From: Portulaca oleracea
Lineage: Eukaryota; Streptophyta; Magnoliopsida; Caryophyllales; Portulacaceae
Assembly: GCA_029582165.1 (NCBI GenBank)
Contig: CM055877.1
Location: 8,857,855 to 8,921,854 of the forward strand
Direction of reading: 5' to 3'
DNA length: 64,000 nucleotides
Position numbers and translations under genes: made by a program
In this document: one piece after another, positions 55,044 to 64,000 of the stretch
Position numbering within the stretch: position 1 is the stretch's first letter
Layout: every line of letters starts with the position of its first letter
The notes under the pieces: generated by a model
What the model saw: the letters and a program-made list of their open reading frames with translations, nothing else
Told to the model about the DNA's origin: nothing
Database searches by the model: none

Positions 55044-58000
55044 TTAACCTTGTTGCATCCACATTGCAATGTCCTTTCTAACGCCGCCTCCAAACACTCC
55101 CCCGTATCTTTGTTCCTGCTTGAAAAACCCGAGTTGCCTGAACTGGGTAACATTCCCAATCGGATTCGGGCTCTTCATCATCATCGCGATGCTGGGGATC
55201 GATTTGTGCCATGCGTTCCTGGCCGTCAAAAACAGTTGTTGCTTCGCAGAAGAAGATGAGCCCGGATTGAACGTCCTACTAGCCCTGAATCTCTGGAGGA
55301 TGTTGTGCTTCTTCTGGTAGTAATAGTTTGCAGCTTGTTTGGTTGTGTTTGAGTGGAAGTTGTCGAGCTTAGAGAGTTGTTGCGTCTGTTGTGGGGCAAC
55401 ACCACGGATGTTTGCAGATGGTTTCATCTTGTCGAGCCATCCAAGCATCCGGTTCCCGAGGTTTCTGCCCACTGCTAGGTCCCGTTCTTGGATGGTCCGG
55501 TGGACCTTGATGGCCATGTCGAATATGGCGCGCGTTCGCCTGTGGAAAGAGGAATGATGATTAGTGGTGTATCGCCGAGTGACAACAGAGATCACACTAT
55601 AGTATAACGCAAATTCCAGAGTGAGGCCACCTTATGTAAAATTATGGTGAGACAGACTCCTTTCAAGGTGGCCGTATTTTGAGTGTTAAAAAACTATGAC
55701 TAATAAGTCATATGAGAATTAGTTTTAATACGTATGTTACTACTGGCTAAGAACTTATCCAAGGATGACTTTTATTAGGGTCAACCAAATAAATTATCAG
55801 TCACCCTTATATTAATAAAAAAATCAGTACAAAGTTGTATGTCTCAAGATAAATGTATGGTGAGATAATCTTACACAAGAGTTTGCACCTGTGCAAGGTA
55901 TATAATCAGTGGCTGTTTTTGGCAAAAGTGCTCTAGGGCTATGAAACTAGGTCTAGGGCTATAAAACAGGATTGTGCAGGAAAAAGAAAGAAGAAATCTA
56001 AGTGTATTCAAGCAATGAGCAGAAGCAGAGACTTTAGTGATCTACTCATAGTTAGAAGCCTCTAACTTCAGAATCTTAGACAATAGGCAAATTCATCATT
56101 CACTTATGCAGCAGCAGCAATAGGTCTCCGCTTCCATACTAAACCACGCCCATAATCAGCATGCAGATGATGGCCATCACTACTAAAGTTACTCCCAAAG
56201 CACTTTCAGCAAGCAAAAGGAAATTGTATCACCAAAAAACACACTGAGGTCCATCTATCTGGTAGTCAAGGTTATTAGAATCGTGATCTTAACTCGGATC
56301 CATGACGTAGTTAGGATCGGAGTTAACCCACGTAGGATCATGGATTGGAATGTAGACAATAGAATCGCATCGAGGATTTTGGATCTTAAAATCATAGGAT
56401 CGCAGATCAGGATCGGGATTTTAATAACTAGGCTGTTAGTATTTCAAGGGAGACTGTAAAAGGTCACATATGGGAGCTACCATTTTCGTAACTTCAGGAA
56501 AAAATGTTGGGTTGTTACCAACTTATCATTGTTAGTGTAGTTGTAGCTTCCCTTTTTTTTTCCTTAACGAGGGTAAGTATTACAATCACCTGGTCCCTCT
56601 ACAAGAGAGGACTGGATCACAAACCCACCAGACTAGGTCGGTTCTCCGTTTGGAGTTGTAAGAAGTGAACGATTCTTAGATTTAGGGTCTTTGCGGTATA
56701 GATTTTACTTTTCCATTTCTTTTAAACTTCATTGCAGTAAGCTATCATCTGAAAGAGGTTAAACTACTAGTATATTAGTACCATTGAACAAGTCTCACCA
56801 AACATTATCTACAGATCTACGTGAACAGATAGATCGATTAATAAGGAAAGGGAAAGAGCAAGACAAATCCTAAGCGAAATGAAAAGAAACTTCAGGAATA
56901 TTCCTTATATGAGGGGAAAAACCATTGGCATATTGAGACCAAATTTACCAATAACTCAAATCCAAACAACAATATCTCAATCCCATCTGTCTCAATCACT
57001 CAATATCTCCACTCAACTTGGGTCCACCCCAAAATCCAACCAAATCATTCCTGTCCTGATTTCACATATCCAATTGAAATAAAGCTTTGATTTAGCTCTC
57101 AACTTACTAACCCAAAGCTATGTGTTCTTTTGAGGGGTAAATTTAAGTTGGATAAATTTTGGTAAACAATAGTTGACATAGTATTGGAAAAACTTGTAAA
57201 ATTGTGAAAATTTTACAAAATATATAACAAATCCTCAGGTTCCACATTATCCAAATTACATAACTTTTTCAAAATTTTACATGTTTTCCCAATATTTTGT
57301 TAATCAATAATTAGCAAAACCTTCATAACCTAAATCTACCCTCAAAAGAACACATTTTCATTCGCCAAATGTGCTTCAAATAGTACAAAATCAGACTGCC
57401 AATCAAAGATCAAACTTCCCAGTTTACTGGGTCCAGAATAATGTAAACCAAGCCCAGTCCCGATTGTCCAAACCCTACAAGTCTCTACACTAATTTGGAA
57501 CTCAGTAATGACCACAGTCTCTAACAATTTCAAAACAACTTCCATAATCACTAGCAAACAAGTTTTTTTTCAAACAAAAAAAAAACAGTTGAATTGAAGA
57601 AGAGAATAAGAATCAAATGAGAGGAAGAAAGACTAGGTATCGATTGAACAAATCCTACAACTCTCTACACTAATTCGGAGCTCAGTAATGGCCACAATCG
57701 CTAACAATCTCAAAACAACATCCACAATCACTAGCAAACAACATTAAAAAAAAAAAAAACATTTGAATTGAAGAACAGAACAAGAATCAAACGAGAGTAG
57801 GTACCAATTGAACAAACCCTACAACTCTCTACACTAATTTGGAGCTCAGTAATGGCCGAAATCGCTGATAATCTCAAAGCAACGTCCATAATCACTAGCA
57901 AACAGCAATTTTTCTTCAAAAAACAAAAACAGTTGAATTGATGAACAGAACCAATAATCAAATGAGAAGAAGAAAGAGTAGGTATCGATTGAACAAACCC

Positions 58001-58262
58001 TACAACTCTCTACACTAATTTGGAGCTCAGTAATGGCCGCAATAACTAACAATCCCAAAACAAAATCCATAATCACTACCAAACAAGTTTTTTGAGTTGA
58101 ATTGAAGAAGAGAAGAAGAAAGAGCAAGTACCGATGAGCGAATTGACGAATGTTGGGGTAATTAGGGCTGATGAGTCGGCGTTGAATCTTGAATGCGAGC
58201 TTGTAAGTTCGCTTCAACCCCAAGAAATACGCCGTGGCTAATGTTATCTCCCACAAAACCAT
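55044..58262 (-). CDS. Conserved-looking plant protein of unknown function (exons 58132-58262, 55044-55539)
   Basis: Predicted 208 aa. Exon 1 starts at ATG 58262 (MVLWEITLATAYFLGLKRTY) with one hydrophobic helix at residues 3-16, then a basic stretch KLAFKIQRRLI. Exon 2 joins in phase 2 (CG|G, HR-RTRAIFDMAIKV) and holds VHRTIQERDLAVGRNLGNRM, a WLDKMKPSANIRG segment, a Gln/Asn-rich middle and a Ser/Lys tail ending MWMQQG. The donor CG|GTACTTG and acceptor CCACAG|G are standard. The N-terminal 90 residues look constrained and membrane-associated; the tail looks disordered. I know no function. The 2.6-kb intron holds a hAT MITE, a TIR element and tandem repeats that copy the splice donor. Exon borders are inferred. 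Confidence 0.72.
56267..56432. mobile_element. hAT MITE (CAAAGTTGTTAAAAT family), fourth copy
   Basis: About 166 bp, CAAGGTTATTAGAATCGTGA ... TTTTAATAACTAGG, with a 7-of-8 matching TSD (CTGGTAGT / CTGTTAGT). It lies in the intron of the 55044-58262 gene. Confidence 0.8.
57121..57354. mobile_element. TIR MITE (TGTGTTCTTTTGAGGG ends)
   Basis: 234 bp with inverted ends TGTGTTCTTTTGAGG and CCTCAAAAGAACACA and palindromic interior arms. The TSD is not obvious, so the superfamily is open. Confidence 0.65.
57481..58131. repeat. Tandem repeat of about 165-181 bp ending at the exon 1 donor
   Basis: CTCTCTACACTAATT starts at 57481 (GTCTCT variant), 57661, 57825 and 58006, each followed by GGAGCTCAGTAATGGCC, AATCACTAGCAAACA and a GAATTGAAGAA tail. 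The inner ends (GTAGGTACCAATTGAAC and variants) copy the sequence around the true exon 1 splice donor (GTACCGATGAGCG). Confidence 0.88.
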
Positions 58263-58483
58263 CTCTGATCTCTGTTGATCGGAGTGCTGCAGTTGTTGAT
58301 TGATCGACGATTTTTGAATGTTGAATGTTGTTTTCTGGGAGAAATTTGGTTGTGTTGTTTGATTTCCCCTTTCACAAGACACCCATATCAAATAGTGAGT
58401 GACGCCATTAAAGAAGCAATTGGATCTGAACTTATGCATGCACTGACATCTTTGTTTTTCTTTTTTTTTATTGTTGAAAAATA
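58263..58483. other. Upstream region of the 55044-58262 gene
   Basis: Presumed 5' UTR and promoter, only about 220 bp before a Stowaway begins at 58484. No promoter motif was assigned. Confidence 0.45.
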
Positions 58484-59483
58484 CTCCCTCCGTCTCAAAC
58501 TAATTGACACATCGACAAAATTTTGATCGTTAATTACACACAAATCACAATGAATTACAATATGAAATTACCGTCATTAGAAAAATATTTTTCTAAAAAT
58601 TACACTTGAGGTAATTTCATATTGTAACTCATTATAATTTGTGAATAATTCCTTTCCTTTCTACCTCGCTTTCCTTGGCAATTCATTGTCAATGGGTATT
58701 ACCTTTCTTCAGCAGTCCCAACACACTGGGTTTTACTTTTATTAATTATCTGAATACTCTCTCTTCGGAAATGATATGGTAAGAACGTTTCCTCTCTCGG
58801 ATATATCCATATGACTGTTATTCTTCTGAAAGAAAAGCTAATCTTTCTACAAGCCTCTAATCCATTCTTCTAGCATCACGGGGTCAGAACTCCCCACATA
58901 AGAGGTCGGGTTTCTCATGGTTACCTTAATAGCGTAAGTCTCTTTCCTAGGCTGGCTTGCCTGTCTGAATGGCGAAAAAGGTAGGTACCTGAGTAACTTT
59001 TTGAATTAAGACCCAACGTAGTCAGGGTACTGACAACTCATGCTTTGCGCTCTTGTGGAGAAACCTTTGAAATTGACGGTACTTCCACAAATTCTATTGA
59101 TAACACTTTGTTTACACAGGCTCTTAAATATCAATAACAGGGCACCTCATAAGGAAGTATCTACCTTGAGGGATACTCCTAATGTTTCCTTGTATCTACT
59201 ACTATGTAGCATAGACTCCCCATGACTCACTTTATTTCCTAGTTCGTACTAGGGCGAGGTTTATGATTGATAAGGAGAAAACTTTCCTTTAAAAGATAGA
59301 TAAATTGCAAGGGATGAATAATGTAATCGAAGATTTTTAAGCCGATAACTCGGCACCATTAGCCAAATTACGTAATAATTTTTTTTTCGATTTCATTTAT
59401 TTATTTGTTTATCGGTGACAAGTCTCGAGCAGAAGAACGGTCAAAATTGAGTCAAAATGTCAATTAATTTGGGACGGATGGAG
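58484..59483. mobile_element. Stowaway MITE interrupted by a chromovirus fragment
   Basis: The left half 58484-58650 (CTCCCTCCGTCTCAAACTAA...) and right half 59436-59483 (...TTTGGGACGGATGGAG) are the two sides of one Stowaway, flanked by TA. The 785 bp between them are foreign (next entry). Confidence 0.8.
58651..59435 (-). pseudogene. Rearranged Tekay-type fragment (gag and LTR pieces)
   Basis: 58855-58990 resembles the chromovirus gag at about 5905-6030 (CCATTCTTCTAGC.TCACGGGGTCA compared with CCATTCTTCTAGCGCTACAGGGTCA, then AGCGTAAGTCTCTTTCCTAG...). 59335-59370 resembles LTR 1553-1580 (TTTTAAGCCGATAACTCGGC), and 59409-59428 matches another LTR piece in the opposite direction (ATCGGTGACAAGTCTCG). 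It is therefore a scrambled remnant. No TSD was seen. Confidence 0.6.
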
Positions 59484-59545
59484 TATATGCGATAGGCGGT
59501 CAATCTGATTTACTCCTTCCTCTGGTATTAATTGTTAATTTGTTA

Positions 59546-59802
59546 CTCTCTCCGTTCCATATTAATTGTCATAATTTTGACTTTCATGATCTCCAATATT
59601 ACTCTTTGATTGATAATTTCTTACATAATATATTATTAACAATTGCAATATTATATTTTTATGATAGTATTTTTCGTCACAAATCTAATCGTGGTAATTT
59701 TATACAGCAACTCATTGTATATATTGAGAAATTTACGATCAAAATTTTTGAACTTTGACTGCAAAATTTCCAAAGACGACAATTAATATGGAACGGAGGG
59801 AA
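59546..59802. mobile_element. Stowaway MITE
   Basis: 257 bp, CTCTCTCCGTTCCATATTAA ... TTAATATGGAACGGAGGGAA, flanked by TA. Close relative of the copy at 35316-35571. Confidence 0.9.
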
Positions 59803-59804
59803 TA

Positions 59805-60411
59805 TTTATGGTCCGTTTGTTAGTTTCTCAAAAAAGATTTTTTCGGAAAAAGGTTTTTTGGGAAAGATTTTCCTTAGTCTCCGAAACATTTTATTGAGGT
59901 TGTGAGAAAAATAATGAACCCCGCACTAAAATTTTCCTATATGGATGTGTTTGGTTTTTTCCTATGAAACTTTTATCTGGTAAATTTTTTCTCGGGAAAG
60001 AAAATGTTACACTGTTTGGTTTACATTTGAAAATATGAGAAAGTTTGTGGGAAAGTTTATTTAAAATGTCCACAATACTCTTATGTATAAAATTTATAAA
60101 GTATTTTTCATGGACATTTTGGTAAAATATACCATGATAGTTTAATTTCACATGGAAAAAAAAAACTTTTTCACCACCCCTCATGGGAAAATGTGTTCCG
60201 GTCAACCATGGGAAAATATTGGGTCCCACCTAAAATCTTTTCAATCCTTATTTTGCAACCAAATATAAAGTTTGATAAATTTGGGAAAGTTGATATACTT
60301 CCCTAGAAAACTTCTCCATCCAAACACTTCCTATATTATGGAAGGAAAGTTGTTCAACCAAACGTTTCATGATAGTTGACCCTGACCATGTTAATATCAC
60401 TCTTTGGTTGA
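59805..60411. other. AT-rich intergenic DNA, possible old MITE
   Basis: GGTCCGTTTGTTAGTTTCTC (59812) and the stretch near 60315 (CTTCTCCATCCAAACACTTCC) look like blurred inverted ends, with GGGAAAATT/TTTTCCC words between. The evidence is weak. No gene. Confidence 0.35.
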
Positions 60412-60413
60412 TA

Positions 60414-62311
60414 CTTCCTCCGTCTCATATCTAAATTTCATCTAAAGCCTGTGAAGTGGAATTGCTAAAGCTAAAGGCTTTACTTCAATCTTTTGAGGAA
60501 TTTGCTGGTTTAGCAATCAATTACTCCAAGTCTTCTCTAATTGTGTTAGGTAAGGAAGAAACATGGGGTGAGAAAATGGCAATGAAGTTGGGGTGTGAAC
60601 TGTCTAATCTCCCTATTAAGTACCTTGGCATCCCTCTAGGTGCAAACATGAAGAAAAAAAGCTCCTGGACAGAGATCATAAACAGAATCCAATCCAAGCT
60701 GTCCAATTGGAAAGCATGTTGCCTTTCTAGAGCTGGGAGGCTTGTACTAATCAAATCAGTTCTAAACAGTCTCCCCTTGTATTACCTGTCTCTTTTTAGA
60801 ATACCTAAGGCAGTTGCACAAGCCATTAACAGAATCCAAGCAAGATTCTTTTGGGCCAAGGGTTCTAATAACACCAAGAGAGGCTCCGCACTTGTTAGGT
60901 GGGAAATCATCCAACGACCAAAAGACAGAGGAGGACTGGGGGTTGGTGATCTGCAAATTAAAAATATGGCCCTCCTCTTCAAATGGTGGTGGAGATACAT
61001 TTCAGAAGGACAGTTGTGGAAGAAAGTGGTGCAATTTATCCACTCTGAAGATTTTGCTCTAATCCCTTCAATGAGTAAACCTTGGAATGACATTAAAAAA
61101 GCCATTCAAAGTGACAATGTAATTCAGCAAGTGATTCAACAGCACACTCAAGCTCAACTGGGAGATGGATCAAGGCTTCGTTTTTGGGATGATGTATGGA
61201 TCGATAATCAGGCTCTAAAGTTTGCTTTTCCAAGCTTGTATCATATTGCAAGCAATAAGAAAAGGGCTATCTGTGCACATGGATGGTTTGAGGGTGAGGA
61301 TTGGAGATGGGTTATGTCTTGGCAAAGAGAACTCAGCATTGATGAAGTACAGTCTGAAGAGATACTCAAATCTAAACTGATGTCAGTGCAGCCTAGAAGA
61401 GATGTGCAGGATAGTATTGTGTGGCGTGGCTCCACATCTTTCACTGTAAAGGCCATGTCAAAAGCAACTTAAGAGATTACTCATGGTAACTCACACTATG
61501 ACTCAATTGTTTGTTCAGTCTGGCAGAACATTGCTCCACCAAAAATTGAGATCTTGTTGTGGCTTGCACTTCTTGGAAGGTTAAATACCAGAGAATTGCT
61601 TCTGAGAAAAGGGATTATTGAAGCTTCTTCCAATATATGCCCCCTTTGTGAAAATGCAACTGAAAGTGAGAATCACCTGCTTCTCACTTGCTCTTTTCTT
61701 GGTCTGTTTGGGTTGAAGTTATGTAATCTCTTGGACATCTGCTGCAACAAGAAAATACATTGAAGGCCATGTTTGAAGTATGGATGAAAGTGAAGTTTCA
61801 CAACAAAATCAGATTATGTTGTTGGATTGCTTCTTTCTTTGCAGTGGTTTGGACAGTCTGGACTCATAGAAATGCTATCATATTTGAGAATCAAGTCAGA
61901 GACAAGGAGCTGGTTATTCAAAAGGTGAAGTGGAGAGTTTCACTGTGGTCATTAGAATGGAAGGAAAAGCATTCATACTCTGTTGAAGTGCTAGCTATGA
62001 ATTTTCATAATATTCCTGTCATTTTTCAGTAGTTGTTTGTTTGTATGAATCAGTCATGGGTGGTATTTGTGGAATGTCATTCAACTGTGTTGCGCGGTGG
62101 GGTGATATCTCAAACTGTATTTTGTGAGCAATTGCTCAGCATGGTGCTTGTTGGCACTGTTCTGTTGATTGAATGAAAAAGGGCTCTTTGGCCGCAAATT
62201 ATCAAAAAAAAAATATTCATCTTATATTAAAAAGCTATATTTATATTTCACAAAAATGTGACTTTTACCTGATTACCTCTATGATAGACTTTACATATGG
62301 GATTGAGGGAG
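60414..62311. mobile_element. Stowaway-like MITE split by a LINE
   Basis: The left end CTTCCTCCGTCTCATATC (60414) and right end CATATGGGATTGAGGGAG (62311) have TA outside. The LINE copy sits between 60444 and 62213. Confidence 0.65.
60444..62213 (+). pseudogene. 5'-truncated LINE (L1-like) with RT C-terminus and zinc-binding domain
   Basis: 60456-61472 gives the region after the RT catalytic box: FAGLAINYSKSSLIVLGKE, IKYLGIPLGANMKKKSSW, WKACCLSRAGRLVLIKSVL, LPLYYLSLFRIPKAV and GGLGVGDLQIKNMALLFKWW. An in-frame TAA (61470-61472) precedes the zinc-binding domain (WQNIAPPKIEILLWLALLGR; CPLCENATESENHLLLTC), and a frameshift near 61760 leads to the final stretch (WTVWTHRNAIIFENQVRDKE) ending at 62032. 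A poly-A tail (62204-62213) and a likely TSD (ATTTCATCT / TATTCATCT) complete a typical dead-on-arrival LINE copy. Confidence 0.9.
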
Positions 62312-62483
62312 TAGTTTCATATATAATGTTTTCTTAGCAATTACAATATTTTATTTTAGGATAATATTTTTTTGTTACAAATTTATAGTAGTAATCGGAA
62401 TTTAGGATATTATCATGATTTTAGGATAATATCACTCTTTGATTGATAATTATTGAGTATTAAAACAAACAACAAACTCTTAA

Positions 62484-63509
62484 GGGCCTGTTTGGTGAGA
62501 GAACAAGGAATATAATGAGGGTGGAATAGATTCAAATGCTTTCTTTTGTGTTTGGTGAGCCAACTCTGGAATAGGATTAGGAATTCCTTATATTTTCAAT
62601 CCCCCTCAAATGGGGTGAAATTAGATACCTCTCAAATGTAGGGGGATCAGATCTGTCCCTTTCTTTTTAAATTTCTCAACCCAAAATTAAAAGGCAACCT
62701 GAAAAAAACTCTACCGTGAACTCCACAGTCGCTAATTAAACACTACCACAACAATCTTCAACCTCAAATTCACCTTTCAATTATTTCCAACTCAAAATCA
62801 AAAACCCAGAAAACAATTTTCATATCTACTTTCGATTATTAATTTGCCGACCCAAATAAAAAAAAACTGAAAAAAGAACCCCAAAGTTTTCAGACAATTG
62901 ATCTCAGTTGAAATCCAACGAACCAACTCAACCTCAATTTCCTCCATTGACACATGCAAAGGCTACGTCGACCAGTTTTTCGGACAACCTAACAAACTTT
63001 CTGGCAACCATCCCAACTTTGAAGGACAAAAGTAGAGAGAAAGTATAGAAGAAGATTGATGATGGGAATAGGGCTATCAATGTTTGTGGCCTAGATTTGT
63101 GGGAGAACAATGGTAGTGGGAGGTGGGGGTGGGCGAGAACAATGGCAGCAAAAAGTATAGAAGATGGAATAAGATTTTGAAAATGGGGTTTGGGCCATCA
63201 CTTTCAATTTGATTATTATTATTTTAAAATTTCATTCCATTCCGATTCTTAGCATGCAATTTATTAGGTGCTCCCGGAGCACGTGCTCCGAATTATATTT
63301 ATTGTTCACCTACATGTATTAGATTGTTCATCATAGATATCAGATTGTTCACTCTTATTACAATAATTGTTCACTTATAAATATCTGGAGCACATGCTCC
63401 GAGTGCATGCAATATATATACTTTATTTTTGAATTTTAGTTCCATACTCATCTCTTCAAGCTTTTAATTTCATACCCATTACATTCCTAAAATCTCTCCA
63501 AACATATCC
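62484..63509. mobile_element. Probable PIF/Harbinger-type non-autonomous element
   Basis: Left end GGGCCTGTTTGGTGAG after TAA; right end CTCTCCAAACATATCC before TAA. The TIR matches 12 of 16, and a TAA TSD fits PIF/Harbinger. The interior has no transposase ORF and may contain a small later insertion at 63268-63410. Confidence 0.45.
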
Positions 63510-64000
63510 TAAGATAGAATTGACTTCCTCTAAAAAAGGTAAACAGAAAAAGTTGTATTGACGTCATTTTCACTAGAGTTTAGATCAGATAGTCAATTAT
63601 CATTTAAAAATTATTACCATAAATATAATGTCACCTCATAATTATTTTAAAAACACATGCCCCTTAAAATAATTATTGTCAAAAATATCGCTCTTTCAAT
63701 TGCTTATACATTTTATATTTGTTTTTTCATCCTTCCAAATAATGGTGAACGTTACTCTAAAAGTCTAAGCTTCCGAATTGGGGTGCAAGGAGTAGAATTT
63801 AATTACATGTTCCTAAAATTTATGCTCCAAATAATATTACCGTTCATTCCTATATATCAACTTATATATTGCATGAACTATATATTAGTTTATTGTTCAT
63901 TCCCATGTTTCAGCTTTACTACTCTTCTTTCTTGACAAATATGAATGAGAAGAGAAGGTAAGATAAGATGTGATGCTAAGTTAATTTCAATGACAAGGTG
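63510..64000. other. AT-rich intergenic DNA at window end
   Basis: Nothing recognisable as a gene, RNA or transposon end. Confidence 0.6.

Overview
This is nuclear DNA from a flowering plant, most likely a eudicot. The evidence is AT-rich intergenic DNA, spliced genes with GT..AG introns, a nuclear gene with a plastid transit peptide, and plant transposon lineages (Tekay/Del chromovirus, Athila, Cassandra, Stowaway, hAT and Mutator-like MITEs). I cannot name the species.

Layout. Positions 1-27690 are a three-level transposon nest. The oldest layer is a tandem and inverted cluster of Cassandra TRIM elements (24319-27690), whose LTRs carry 5S rRNA sequence. A minus-strand Athila-type Ty3/gypsy element (in-window part 11836-24318) sits inside a Cassandra LTR. 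A minus-strand Tekay/Del-type chromovirus (1-11835) sits inside the Athila 3' LTR. Both large elements have broken coding regions. Positions 27691-33396 hold microsatellites and small DNA transposons: four related foldback MITEs embedded in TA repeats, a Helitron 3' end, a Stowaway and two further Mutator-like foldbacks.

Four host genes are supported. On the plus strand, 33397-39058 (3 exons) encodes a fibrillin/PAP plastid protein of the FBN2 type with a very unusual repetitive N-terminal insert of about 380 residues. On the minus strand are an INO80-complex IES6/INO80C orthologue (39966-43055, 3 exons, 124 aa), DPM2, the dolichol-phosphate-mannose synthase regulatory subunit (46321-47031, 2 exons, 80 aa), and a conserved two-exon gene of unknown function (55044-58262, 208 aa). 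The genes are housekeeping loci and do not form a common pathway. A decayed copy of DPM2 exon 1 lies in an IES6 intron, so that neighbourhood has been locally duplicated.

The spaces between and inside the genes are filled by transposons whose ends and target-site duplications (TSDs) can be read directly: hAT MITEs with 8-bp TSDs, Mutator-like elements with 9-10-bp TSDs (one 1.65-kb element carries gene-like fragments, Pack-MULE style), Stowaways flanked by TA, a 5'-truncated LINE inside a Stowaway, and a chromovirus fragment inside another Stowaway. No tRNA gene, CRISPR array or organellar insertion was recognised. All coordinates come from reading the sequence by eye; splice sites are predictions supported by reading frame and GT/AG signals.
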